Positions 34,648-45,892 of a DNA stretch of 64,000 nt are shown in pieces (position 1 is the first letter of the stretch; each line of letters opens with the position of its first letter). The stretch covers positions 28,752,275 through 28,816,274 of the forward strand of contig JAQNBH010000006.1 in assembly GCA_028752905.1 (NCBI GenBank), in the 5' to 3' direction. Position numbers and translations under genes: made by a program. This DNA is from Cladorhizidae sp. MBARI D1340-BT2. Taxonomy: Eukaryota > Porifera > Demospongiae > Poecilosclerida > Cladorhizidae. Under the pieces are notes generated by a model that had not been told where the DNA came from, searched no databases, and worked only from the letters and a program-made list of their open reading frames with translations.

Positions 34648-35830
34648 AAATTCACCTGATCTATCAGAAGGTGACATGGAGCACTCTGATTGGTCACCAG
34701 TGGATGGTGCCATGGCAACCTGATGATATTGAACCCAGTAGCTTGAATAATATAAAAGGAACTGTTAGACAAGATAATGTTAGATAACTAAGAGTCTCGT
34801 AAGTTAAGAGCTAAGCTAGACATTAATTTGTGGCTGAGACTGTATTGTGATTGCCTTTGTGCAGAGTTATTTCTTTTATGTATTATAACAAATAATTGTT
34901 ATTTTGGGATCCAGCAATCTAGGAAAGATTGCAGGGTTTGGCTTACTCTGAGACTGTCCAGTTGGTTAGACTGGGAAGTAAAGGGTAGGCGTCGCATAAG
35001 AGTGAGCGATCTGTCTGGAGGGTTAGAGTTTCCACTCTGGAAGAAGGCTGATTCTATGGCAGTAGTGGGTTTCATGTCAAGAGAGGATAGTGAGTATTGT
35101 CGAACAAATTAGCTACAGATAGAGAGAGCTAGTTGTGGAAAAACACGGACCAACCTGAGGTGAGAGGTTGGGACAGTCGGATTTTGTGAATTCCAGCAGG
35201 TGGAGGAATTTCATAGTGTCTATTCTTATTTTAATTTTTGTTTGTTTACTAGTGGGTAACAGTCTGGGTCACTTGAGAACCTTGGGGTTGTGAATCAGAA
35301 CCCAACCCTAGGTTATTTTCTGTTGTACACTGAGTGTTATTTCCTTCGGGAGCGTGCATATTTCAGTTTGATTATTAGTATTTTGTTGCCAGAGTTATTT
35401 TTGAGCGTTGGATATGGCTCACCCTTGAGATCGGGATTCGAATGGCCCACTCGAGGTGTTAGCACTGTTGAAGATGATGGAGAAATGGGCGGAGACACTT
35501 CTCAACCCCTAGGTCGATCGATTTATGGATCGTTGGGTTGACCTGGAGCGGGAAAGATCACAAATGGAAGATGCCAGACGTGCAGAAGATCATCAACATG
35601 CCCAGCAACAATAGGAACGATGGTTGCAGGCTATGATGGATGCGAGACCACCACCACCAGCAGTAGCTCCATCAAAACTGACCTTGCAAAAATATGCAGA
35701 AGGCACAGACGACATGGGGGCGTTCCTCAATTCGTTTGAAGTAACCGCCAGAGCGCATTGCATAAGAGTCAGGGATCTGTCTGGAGGGTTAGAGTGTCCG
35801 CTCTGGAAGAAGGCTGATTCTATGACAACG
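34648..35830 (+). mobile_element. Deleted LTR retrotransposon (LTR, leader, gag start, LTR end)
   Basis: 34648-35061 resembles the 3' two-thirds of the solo LTR at 15596 and ends GGCTGATTCTATGGCA. From 35474 a gag-like frame runs with two stops: MMEKWAETLLNP..., DRWVDLERERSQMEDARRAE, then KLTLQKYAEGTDDMGAFLNS at about 35660-35720. It then fuses at about 35752 to a second copy of the LTR tail (35753-35827: GGGATCTGTCTGGAGGGTTAG...GGCTGATTCTATGACA). The middle of the element is deleted. LTR start and target duplication were not found. Confidence 0.7.
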
Positions 35831-35864
35831 TTGTATTGGACCAATCAGAAACCTAGAAAATATA

Positions 35865-36391
35865 ATGTGTTGAACTTTACACTTTTTTCTAGTAGGCTAA
35901 AAGCAGTGAGAACCTAAACCACTTCAGGCAGGTCTCAGCTAGAGGCAATAAAGGCATTAGAGACAAAGAAAATGCCTTGAAGGTAGTTACCAGCTATAAA
36001 AACATTTCAGCTATTAATTCCTCTTTGTGCTCCTCTCCCATTAGCCAAGAGCATGAACTGTGACATCACAATAATGACATCATATTGGTATATATGTGAT
36101 TCACGCTACGTGACTTATGCAGACAATGTCTAATTGTTACTAGTATGATTGTGTTATTGAATTATTTTATAACAACATATCTTTGTGTCAGTTTTACTAC
36201 ATGGTGGCAGTGAGATGTGGTTTGTTCTTTTAAATAGCAGCTTATCAAGTGAGGTGCCAGAACCATTTGTTTTAGCCAACCAAAAGAAATGGTTTCTTAA
36301 TGGCCAAGCCGAGAAGGCACAATCAGAAACCATGTATATACATGATGTTCTTTGTAGCTTTAGCTTATCAGACAATGACCTCAAGAAGTAA
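35865..36391 (+). mobile_element. Possible LTR end with primer-binding-like site
   Basis: A sequence ending TTTTACTACA at 36201 is followed directly by TGGTGGCAGTGAG at 36202, the same TGGTGGCAG as in the element at 8769. A short frame after it (36215-36391, MWFVLLNSSLSSEVPEPFVL...) could be a gag start. The left LTR boundary (perhaps TGTGTTGAAC at 35866) is a guess. Confidence 0.4.
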
Positions 36392-36639
36392 CCAACAGGC
36401 TAAAAAAAGTTCAGTAGTTTGTCAAGAGGTAAAACATATTTCCAGAGGGCTAAATTTAATAATTAGAAACAAGGAAATGGTGAATTCCTTTATTACCTCT
36501 ATCTACGTCTATCCACATATTAGCTGAACACAATAGATATGGAACACCCCATTATGAAATGATTAGAGACAGAATTGTTTGTTACAATTGTTGACTCAAA
36601 GCTGTTTGGACAAATTACAAGTACATCCAGATGTAACTT

Positions 36640-39600
36640 TAGATATGAAAAGTTCCTCAAAACGCTTTAAAAAGTCCCAAATGGAGTAAAATACTGCTTG
36701 TTTCAGACGTTTCTGACATTTAAAGATAACTAGTGCTAATTTGCCATTTTGACAAAATTGAGGCAGTTTTTCCTCAAACCCTCTAAAACGTCCCAATTGG
36801 AGGAAAATCGATTTTTTTCGGATTAAAACTGAAGATTTCTTACCAAAAGACATTTACTGTCATTTAAAGAGCAGTTATCAGTTCCATAATGTTGAAAAAG
36901 AATATTAATGTACCCTATTTGACAAGAATGAGTGATTTCAAACAGTTTTTCCACAAAACGCTAAAAAAAGTCCAAATTGGAAACCAAATAGTCAAAAACG
37001 GATTTCTCACCAAAAGATGTTTTCTGTCATTATTTTAAGGAGTAGAAACAGTTCCATAATGTCGAAAAGGAAGCTAATGTGCCCATTTTTACACTATTGA
37101 GCAATTTCAGATAGTTTTTTCTCAAAACGCTCAAAAACGTCCCTGGAGCAAAATAGAGCTTTCGGTTAAAAAGAGAATAAAATACATTTTCTGTCGTTTA
37201 ATGACAGTTCCATAATGTTGAAAAGGATGCTAACGTTCCCATTTTTAAAGGAATGAGCAATTTCAGACAGTTTTTCCTCAAAACACTTGGCTTGTTTCGG
37301 TTAAAAATGGAAGATTTCTCACCAAAAGACGTTTGCTGTCGTTTAATGAGTTGAAACAGTTCAATAATTATGAAAAGGAAGCTAATGTGCCCATTTTCAC
37401 AAGAATGTGCGTTTTCAGACAGTTTTTCCTAATATCGCTTAAAAACATCCCAAATCGGTTAAAAATTGGAAGATTTATCCCAAAATACGTTTTCTGTCAT
37501 TTAAAGAGTAGAACAGTTCCATAATGTTGAAGATGAAGCTATTGTGCCATTTTGACAAGATAGAGCGATTTCAGACAGTTTTTCCTCAAAACGCTCTAAA
37601 ACGTCCCAACTGGAGCCAAATGAGCTTCTTTCATTACAAACGTAAGATTTCTTAACACAAGATATTTTCTGTCGTTTAAAGAGTAGAAAGAGTTCTATAA
37701 TGTTGAAAAGGAAGGTAATGTGCCCATTTTTAAAAGAATGACGGATTTCTGACGGCTTTTCCTCAAAACACAAAATTGTCGCTTCTTTCGGTTAGAAAGG
37801 TGAGATTTCTCACCAAAATATGTTTTCTGTCAATTAAAGAGTGCAAACAGTCCCATAACGTTGAAAAGGGAGCTAATGTGACCATTTCGATGAGAATGAG
37901 ACAGTTTTTTCTCGAAACCCTCCAAAAACGTCCCAATATGAGCTTCTTTTGGTTAAAAAGGGAAGATTTGGCACCAAAAGATGTTTTCTGAGTAGAAAGA
38001 GTAGAAACAGTTTCATAATGTTGAAGTGGAAGCTATTCTTGAAGAGATTGACTGATTTCAGACAGTTTTTCCTCAAAACGCTCAAAAACATAGCAATTGG
38101 AGCAAAATATAGGTTAAAAAGTGAACATTTGTCACCAAAAGACGTTTTCTGTCGTTTAAAGAGTAGAAACGGTTCTATAATGTTGAATGTGCCCATTTGG
38201 ACAAGATTGAGCGAATCCTGACAGATTTTCCTCAAAACCCTCATCAGTCCCAAATGGAGTAAAATAAAGCGGTTAAAAATGGAACATATCTCACCAAAAG
38301 ACGTTTTCTGTCATTAAAACAGTAGAAACTTCCATAATGTTGAAAAGAAGCGTATTTGCAATTTTGATAAAATTTAGTAATTTTTCCTCAAAAACATCGC
38401 TATTGGATCTTTGTTAGTGATGCCCATGTGTTCTTTGTTAGTAATGCCCAGAGCTTCTTTCGGTTAAAAGTGGAAGATTTCTCACCAAAAGACATTGTCG
38501 TTTAAAGAGTAGAAACAGTTCCATAATGTTGAAAAGGAAGCTAATGTGCCCATTTTGACCAGAACGAGCGATTTCAGAAAATTTTTCCTTAAAACGCAAA
38601 AATTTTTGGCAAAAAAGACCTTATTTCGGGAAATTTCTCACGAAAATACGTTTTCTGCCATTGAAAGAGTAGAAACTGTTCCATAACCTTGAAGAGCAAG
38701 CTAATATGCCGTTTTGCAAAATTGACTGATTTAAGACAGTTTTTCCTCAAAATGATCTTGAATGTTAAAAACGGATTTCAATAAAGTCGTTTAAAGAGTA
38801 GGAAGAGTTCTATAATGTTGAAAAGGAAGCTAATGTGCCCATTTTGATGAGAATGATGGATTTCCGACATTTTTTTCTCAAAAACCTCCCAAAAAATCGC
38901 AATTTCAGGGATTTTTGGTGGTTAAATGTGCCATTTTAACAATATTGAGAGAATTCAGACCGTTTTTGCTAAAAAATACGTCCCAATTGGAGCGATAAAA
39001 GTGGATTTGTCACAAAAAGACATTTTCTGCCGTTTAAAGAGTAGAAACAGTTCCATAATGTTTAAAAGGAATCTAATGTGCCTAGTTTGATAAGATTGAG
39101 CGATTACAGAGTTTTTCCTCAAAACGATCATAAAAGTCCCAAATGGAGTTAAATAGAGGTTAAAAAGTGGAGATCTCTCACCAAAAGAAATTTTCTGATG
39201 TTTATTGAGTAGAAACAGTTCTATAATGTTGAAATGGAAGCTAATGTATCCATTTGACAAGATGAGTGATTTCAGACAGTTTTTCCTCACAACGCTTAAA
39301 AACGTCCCTTAAAATGCAATATTTCTCACCAAAAGACGTTTTACATTCAAAGAGTAGAAATTGTTGCTTAATGTTGAAAAGGAAGCTAATTTGCCATTTT
39401 GGGGCAGTTTTTCCTCAAAACGATCTAAAATGTCCCAATTGGAGCAAAATAAAAACTGAAGATTTCTCACCTAGACATTTAGTGTCGTTTAGAGAGTAGT
39501 AATTCCATAAAATTAATGTTGAAAAGTACTAATTTTTACAAAATGACCGATTTCAGACAGTTTTTCCTCAAAACGCTAAAAAGGACAAAATATGATTAAA

Positions 39601-41025
39601 AGGGGGAGATTTCTCACCAAAAGATGTTTCCTGTCTTTGAAAGAGTAAAGTTCCATAATATTGAAAAGGAAGCTAGTGTGTCCATTAAAAAAAAGATTGA
39701 GACAGTTTTTCCTCCAAATACTCAAAAACGTCCCAATTGAGCATAATCGAGCTTGTTTCGGTTAAAAAGTGAAGATTTCTCAATAAAAGACATTTTCTGT
39801 TGTTTATGGGTATAAACTTCCATTATGTTGAATAGGAATCTAATTGCCTATTTTGACAAGAATGACAACATTGTACAACCCAATAACACCTTTGTACAAA
39901 CATTGTACAACCTAATACCACCATTGTACCACTTTATACCAGAAATTTTTTAACTAAAATGCTCAAAAACGTCCCAAATTGAGCAAAATAGAGCTCGTTT
40001 CATTTAAAAATGGAAGATTTCTCACCATAAGACGTTTACTTATTACATTATAGAACTGTTAAAGAGTAGAAACAGTTCTATAATGTTGAAAAGGAAGCTA
40101 ATTTACCCATTTTGAGAAGAATGAGCGATTTCAGACAGTCCCAAATTGAGTAAAATAGAGCTTTTTTCTGTTAAAGATTTATATTCACCAAAAGATGTTT
40201 TCTGTCATTAAAGAATAGAAACAGTTCTTTAATGTTGAAAAGGAAGCTAATGTCCCAATTTTGATGAGAATGAGCGATTTCAGACATTATTTTCTCAAAA
40301 CCCTAAAAAGAACAAATATTAGCCTGATTTTGCCCAAATCGAGCTCCTTTCAGTTAAACAGTGGAGATTTCTTACCAAAAGATGTTTTCTTTTATTTAAA
40401 GAGTAGAAACTGTTCCGTAATGTTGAAAAGGAAGCTAATGTGCCATTTTGACAAAATTGAGCGATTTCACACAATTTTTCCTAAGATGCTCTAAGGTCCC
40501 AATTGGGAGCTTCTTTCGGTTAAAAAAATTAGAGTTCTCACTAAAAGAATAGAAACAGTACTATAATGTTGAAAAGGAAGCTAATGTGCCCAGAATGGTC
40601 TCAAACATTCAAAAAAAAGGATTCGGTTAAAAAGTTGTGATTTCTCACCAAAAGATGTTTTCTGTAATTTAGTGTAGAAACAGTTCGATGATGCTGAAGT
40701 GGAAACTTAGTGCCATTTTGACAAGATTAAGCGACTTCAGACAGTTTTTCCTCAAAACGCTCTAAAACGTCCAAATTGAGCAAAATTAACGTTAAAAATG
40801 GAAGATTTCTCACTAAAAGAAATTTACTATGATTCCAATGTTGAAAAGGAAGCTAATGTGCCCATTTTGATAAGATTGACATCTTTCAGACAGTTTTTTC
40901 TCAAAACGCTCAAAAACGTCCCAATTTGAGCAAAATAGAGAGGGGAGATTTGTCACCAAAAGAAATTTTCTGATGGTTAAAGATTAGAAACAGTTCTATA
41001 ATGTTGAAATGGAAGCTAATTGTGT
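36640..41025 (+). repeat. ~179-bp satellite array, ~25 diverged monomers
   Basis: Monomers run through these landmarks in order: GAGCGATTTCAGACAGTTTT, TCCTCAAAACGCTC, AAAAACGTCCCAATTGGAGC, TTCGGTTAAAAA, GAAGATTTCTCACCAAAAGA, CGTTTTCTGTCGTTTAAAGA, GTAGAAACAGTTCCATAATG, TTGAAAAGGAAGCTAATGTG, CCCATTTTGA. A consensus assembled by eye is about 179 bp. The copies are strongly AT-rich, diverged, and often shortened by internal deletions. Two local insertions break the pattern (about 38400-38450, and a TTGTACAA-rich piece at 39868-39950). Short open frames inside are products of the repeat, not genes. Confidence 0.9.
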
Positions 41026-42140
41026 AGCAGCTTGCAAAAACAGCAGGATCACCCATAAAGAGTGCTTCGAGCACAGTGGTTGTGATCAGCGATTGTCACT
41101 CAACCTTTTTCTTGTCCAACAAGGCTTGTTAATAGCAACTTCCCTGTTAATAGAAAATAACCTTCAAAATAAATAACATGTAGATGGAATGAAATAAATA
41201 TTAGCCCCAGTTGCTATTAGAAAATTCATAGAAATTTTCCTAGCCAACTTTCCTTTAGGTAAGTTTGGGTCTTTTCATATAACATCCTCTCTCTATAAAT
41301 GCTTGCCAATTTCTTAAAGCCTGTTAAGACCATTTAAAATAGTTCTTATAACATACATAGACTAATAGGCAGCTGTGCATACTCCACCCCCTAATGCTGC
41401 AGTGATATCTCTTGTTGTTCTAACAGTTGCTGGTACAGGGAAGCCACCATATTTAAAAGCTGCTTGGCCCCTCCCACCCACATGCGACTATCCAATGCTG
41501 AACATTCTATTAAATAGCAGCTTTGTGGGCCAAACTTCTCCCAGTTAAGTCTGTGAAAAATATTTTAGATTCCGTAAACTCTGGTCATTAAGCCTCTCGT
41601 TGTTAATTAAATGTCCATCTTATCCTTAACAAAAACAACATTATTCGGCATCATTATGGTATCTTGTTCTGAAATTATGGTCTGGAAGTGTTTCAAATAA
41701 ATAGCAATCTATGACATGTTAACAAGTGTCAACATCATAATGCGTTTCGACAGAACATTGAGCAAGAATATTAATAGCATAACCATGGCTGCAATTGTCT
41801 GTAGCTGTTCACTCTTTCCTAAAGAGTATTTTGATGCTCCAATGCAAGCCACTTGTATCATTTCCCCCAGTGATCTAGCAGCACAGGTCTCCTGCATGGC
41901 CTCTAAGGTACCAAAACACTTTCTATGTACCCTATGATGAGACGCCTAAATCTTAACGGATACCAACATTGCACCTGCCACAAGAATTGTTCTCTTTGGC
42001 TAATATCAATTGTTGATGTTAACATAGTTTTGTAGATAAATATACTTCTCTCAGTATGCAAAGAATGTATGAGAGATCATCACTAGCATGTTGTAATCTC
42101 AGGAGCCTTGCTCCTGCATTTAACATGGTTTGGGAGTGTG
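41026..42140. repeat. Diverged duplicated segment, copy 2
   Basis: Colinear with 22366-23511 (same landmarks and order) and starts directly at the end of the satellite array. A minus-strand peptide fragment ASKYSLGKSEQLQTIAAM corresponds to ARYSLGNCGQLQRVAAI in copy 1. Function unknown; neither copy has an intact frame. Confidence 0.7.
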
Positions 42141-43990
42141 GATACTTCTTATTGTGCCATCGAGAGGATAAAACTCATTCTTCAACAGGCTCGCAAGAGT
42201 AATTCCTCAGTTAATCAAGTGTAAAAATTGATTATGCTAAGTATTTCTTAAATTTTTCTGCGAGTGTGATATTTTCAAATGTGTTTAGTGGCCCGTATTT
42301 GCAGATAAGTGGCTGTATTTCATGTATATTGAGGTGAGAAGTGAAGCTCTAAACAGAGAGGATTTATGGCATGAAGCTCGCTTATCACAAGAAATAAAGA
42401 ACAGAACCAAACAGACATTGGTTATTGGCAAACATAACAATGACCTCTAATAGCAACAGAGTCCATGCCTTCTATAGTGGTAAGGTGAAGATTTCTTGCA
42501 TTTGGTACGTCAGAAAAGAACTAGTTGTAATGTATTTTATTTATCAATATGCCTTTAGCCACACCTGAGGTGGAGAAAGGGATATACACCTTGTGTTGAT
42601 TTAGTGGTTATTTGATTAGGAAGAGGTTATTTTTGGCTAAAAAGGTCTATAAACTGCCTCCACCAGTAGGCTGACCTTTCCCCCCTGCAACTGTTTTTAC
42701 TACTATATTGTTAAAATGACTGTAATAATCCTTGTTATTTTAACAAATTAACTGTTATTATTCTATAAGTGTTATATTAACAATTTTTGTATTTCAACTA
42801 AAATTAATAGTAGTATTAACGAATTTCTGTCTGTAGAAATATATTTTCGTAGTTTTAACAATATAAATTATTGTATAACGAAATACATTGCAAATTGACT
42901 ATTACAATAATGTATAATAACAAGAATATTAACATTACTAGTATTAGTTATTGTGACTATTCCGATTAAGTATTTTTATAGATAATAATATAGTAAGTGT
43001 AAATGTTCGTTTTATTAACATTTTTTGCAAATTGACTATTATAATATTTTATAATAACCATGTATTATAAGAATATTAATTGCGACTATTCAGATTGAAT
43101 GATTAGTTAAATGTACTAATTGAAAATGTTTGTTTTAGGACTATTTTATATAAGAATTAGTTTAAAGCAAATGATAAATAAAATATATATATATCTCTCT
43201 CCCACGTTTCCCCCAGATTTTAGGGCATTTATGCTCTCAATTGTGTATGTTGATGTTACGAGGAGTTAGGAGAAATGTTGTGGACAGGAATGTGCAGAAA
43301 GAAATGATCACAGATCAAGGCAAAGGCTTCACTTGGACAAGCCAGTCAGGTGTATTCAGTGCTGATGAAAAAACATGCAAGGACCAGTAAATATGATCAA
43401 ACATTAATGTGATTGCCCTCATGTTATATCTAGTGTGTATATGTGCGGTCAGGTCATATTTACATCACCCTGCTGGTCATGTCTGTACTGTGTGTAATCT
43501 CACAGTATGTACCAAATGACCACACATCTGTTTAACACTCATTATTAAGACCTATATATGGTGCCAGATATCCAGGACAAAGTCCTAAGCTTATAAGGTG
43601 GAATTGTAATGATCATCAATATAATTAACCAGCATCCTGTTGGTAACAATATCCTGTCTGTCATGATTCATTCCCTATATACTTTGCTCAGAAGGCAGGG
43701 TAATGACAGCCTCTCTGTGTTGCCTATAGACGTGAGCTACGAAGGAGGCACAATTGGTATATGAAGCAACACAATTGTTCATTCCACAAGTGATAGAAAA
43801 GTTATCATCTCGACTGTGTGTACATGTCGCAAATGGCTTAGCGAAGACTTTTAGTTGGCGCAATGAAGTTACCTAGACATTAAAGAGAGACCCTTTACCA
43901 AATGAAGGCAAGACAAGTTCAAAGTTTAAGAATATTGCACGTGGATTGGCTAGGTTTTTTTTTGTGTCGACTGTGTGAGTCCTTTTTCTA
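42141..43990. other. No gene recognised; very AT-rich 42700-43190
   Basis: 42470-42690 repeats words from 19545-19605 and 20152. 42700-43190 is extremely AT-rich (ATTATTATTC, TATATATATATCTCTC). 43675-43863 has a minus-strand frame with no recognised motif. The stretch just before 43999 is probably the 5' leader of the SAM exon. Confidence 0.4.
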
Positions 43991-43998
43991 TTGCCGAT

Positions 43999-44095
43999 AT
44001 GGAACGCTGGGAGCTCGATAAGATGTCTGTTATCGATCTTTCAATGTGGTTGAAGGAAGATGGATTACAAGACACCTACTGTGAAACTTTCGAAG
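43999..44095 (+). CDS. First exon with start of a SAM domain
   Basis: ATG at 43999 opens MERWELDKMSVIDLSMWLKE, continuing DGLQDTYCETFEG up to a donor G/GTAATC at 44095/44096. The exon is 97 bp and ends in phase 1. The pattern W..DV..WL...GL..Y...F matches the first helices of sterile alpha motif domains, which mediate protein-protein oligomerisation. An in-frame TGA at 43976-43978 supports this start. The remaining SAM helices should be in the next exon, but I could not find it. It may be exon 1 of the coiled-coil/Death gene downstream, whose internal introns are also often phase 1, or of another gene. Confidence 0.55.
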
Positions 44096-45383
44096 GTAAT
44101 CTTACAACTACATCATGTTATAGTCCTAGCACCACATTTTCATGGTGGGGATTTAAATAAAAGCCCACCCATATTTATCTCTGCGATCCTATCTCTGTTA
44201 TATGGTAACTAGATCAACTAAAAAGAATGGCACTAATTATTATCTGCAATTGTAAGCTAATGAAAGTTGGATAGGGTGGGGTGGAACTTATTGTGCATTT
44301 CTTGTTGTGCTGTGGGAATTGGGAAGAGAGTGAAGAGGCTGAAGAATAAGTATAGAAATTAAAGTAATGAAGAGAGAAGTAGTAGATCTCTGTTAGGCCA
44401 GACCTAGTAAATTCCTTGTTGCTCGGGCCCGGTGGGTCAAATTTTGCTGGGTTAGGAAAAAATATTTGCACTTGCTGGCAGTGACAGTAGCAGTGCTGGC
44501 CAAGTGCACGGATTTTTCCGTACTTGTACGGAATATCACACTACTGTACAGATGGTATGGATATTAGTACAGAATTATTACCTTGGAAGAGGAACAATCT
44601 TGAGCTTCAGCTACTAGCTGCTATGACAGCATCAAATAATACAACATTGAACAAACTGCTTACCGCTACGGTATAATAATTTATTCCTCTTTCCCAGTAG
44701 AGACATAATTTATTTCTCTTTCCTCCTCCCCTTTCCCTGGGAACAATTTCTCTTTCCTCCTCTATCAGCAACATTTCTCGTGCGTCAGACCCTTTACCGA
44801 TCCCCTTTCTGGCAGGCACACGACTGATGACAAGTGCCACGGTTTCAAAACACTATTTGGAAGCTAGCATGGCACAGTTTGTTGCAGGCCAAGCTGCAGC
44901 TCAAGATAGTTGTGCCGATTTAGGACTCAAGTCAGTGTGACAATGACGAAGACAGGCTGGCGATGCAAGAGTAAATATATTAATGCCCACATGAAGAGGA
45001 GTGTCCAGGTCAGACCTAGCCCAGGTTACTACTCCCCAGGTCAAGTTGGTATGCATGCATAACAAGTTTGGGACAGATTGGTCCATTGGTTTGAAATGCC
45101 ACAAGGAACAATCCTAAAATGCTTCCCCCATCAGTAACTACATTTAGCAATCCTTCGTTGATTCTTCACCATACCCTCAATCCACTGCATCTAACACAGC
45201 GATTTGGTAAAAGATCGAGCAATTTGGGTTGCGCACGCCTTTCAAAGATGGCATCTTAGACGAACTATATATGCAAAAAATCAAAAAAATTTTGGTAGCT
45301 GTCTAAAGCGATACCAAAAGGCACCTTCCCATAGCGCTCTCCAAAATGGCATAAAAATAAATGAAATCTATGCAGCCAATAAG
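44096..45383. other. Probable intron/intergenic DNA, no exon recognised
   Basis: Searched for the second half of a SAM domain without success. GTGCACGGATTTTTCCGTACTTGTACGG at about 44500-44527 has short inverted words. No gene called. Confidence 0.4.
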
Positions 45384-45437
45384 ATGATGATGATGATGAT
45401 GATGATAATGATGATGATGATGATGCTGATGATGATT
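45384..45437 (+). repeat. (ATG)n microsatellite
   Basis: About 18 GAT/ATG triplets with two interruptions (ATA and CTG). It produces a spurious Met-rich frame. Confidence 0.95.
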
Positions 45438-45892
45438 TTACGCGTCATTTTTCCGACCTTTTTTTTAGTTTGGAGAACTGCACTTCTGTGTGCTATATTG
45501 TTGGAAGGATTTCTGCGACATACTTTTTTTTAGGGTCTGTCTATAGGGATGCAATCGAGTATATGGCAAGTTTTAGTTTTTTGCTGAATGATCTCTGACC
45601 TGCCAAACCTACATGAGAGTGCTAACGCATTTTAAAATGCAGGCAAGAGAAGCCTAAACTTTTAAGTTGCATGAATATGTCTGATATTGGACAAGTTAGT
45701 AAATAGGGGAATTTAGATGCTACATATATAAACAGATTAAATTGAATAATTTTTTGGTTAATTTTAATAAACAGGTTAGATGGATCCTTTACCAATCCAA
45801 ATCTTATACACTATATAATAATTAAAATGCATAAAATCAGGTAATTACAGGCACATCTGATTTGCTTAAAATCATGTCGCAAATACTTACAG
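45438..45892. other. No exon recognised
   Basis: AT-rich DNA ending in an acceptor-like TACTTACAG at 45884-45892, directly before the integrase-derived coding segment. Confidence 0.4.

Noticed and set aside
36640..41025. Several 60-125 codon open frames in the satellite as genes
   Set aside because: Frames occur at recurring positions of the 179-bp monomer on both strands and change wherever a monomer has an indel.
45204..45533. Open frame with a Met-rich run
   Set aside because: The run is an (ATG)n microsatellite. The rest has no recognisable motif or splice context.
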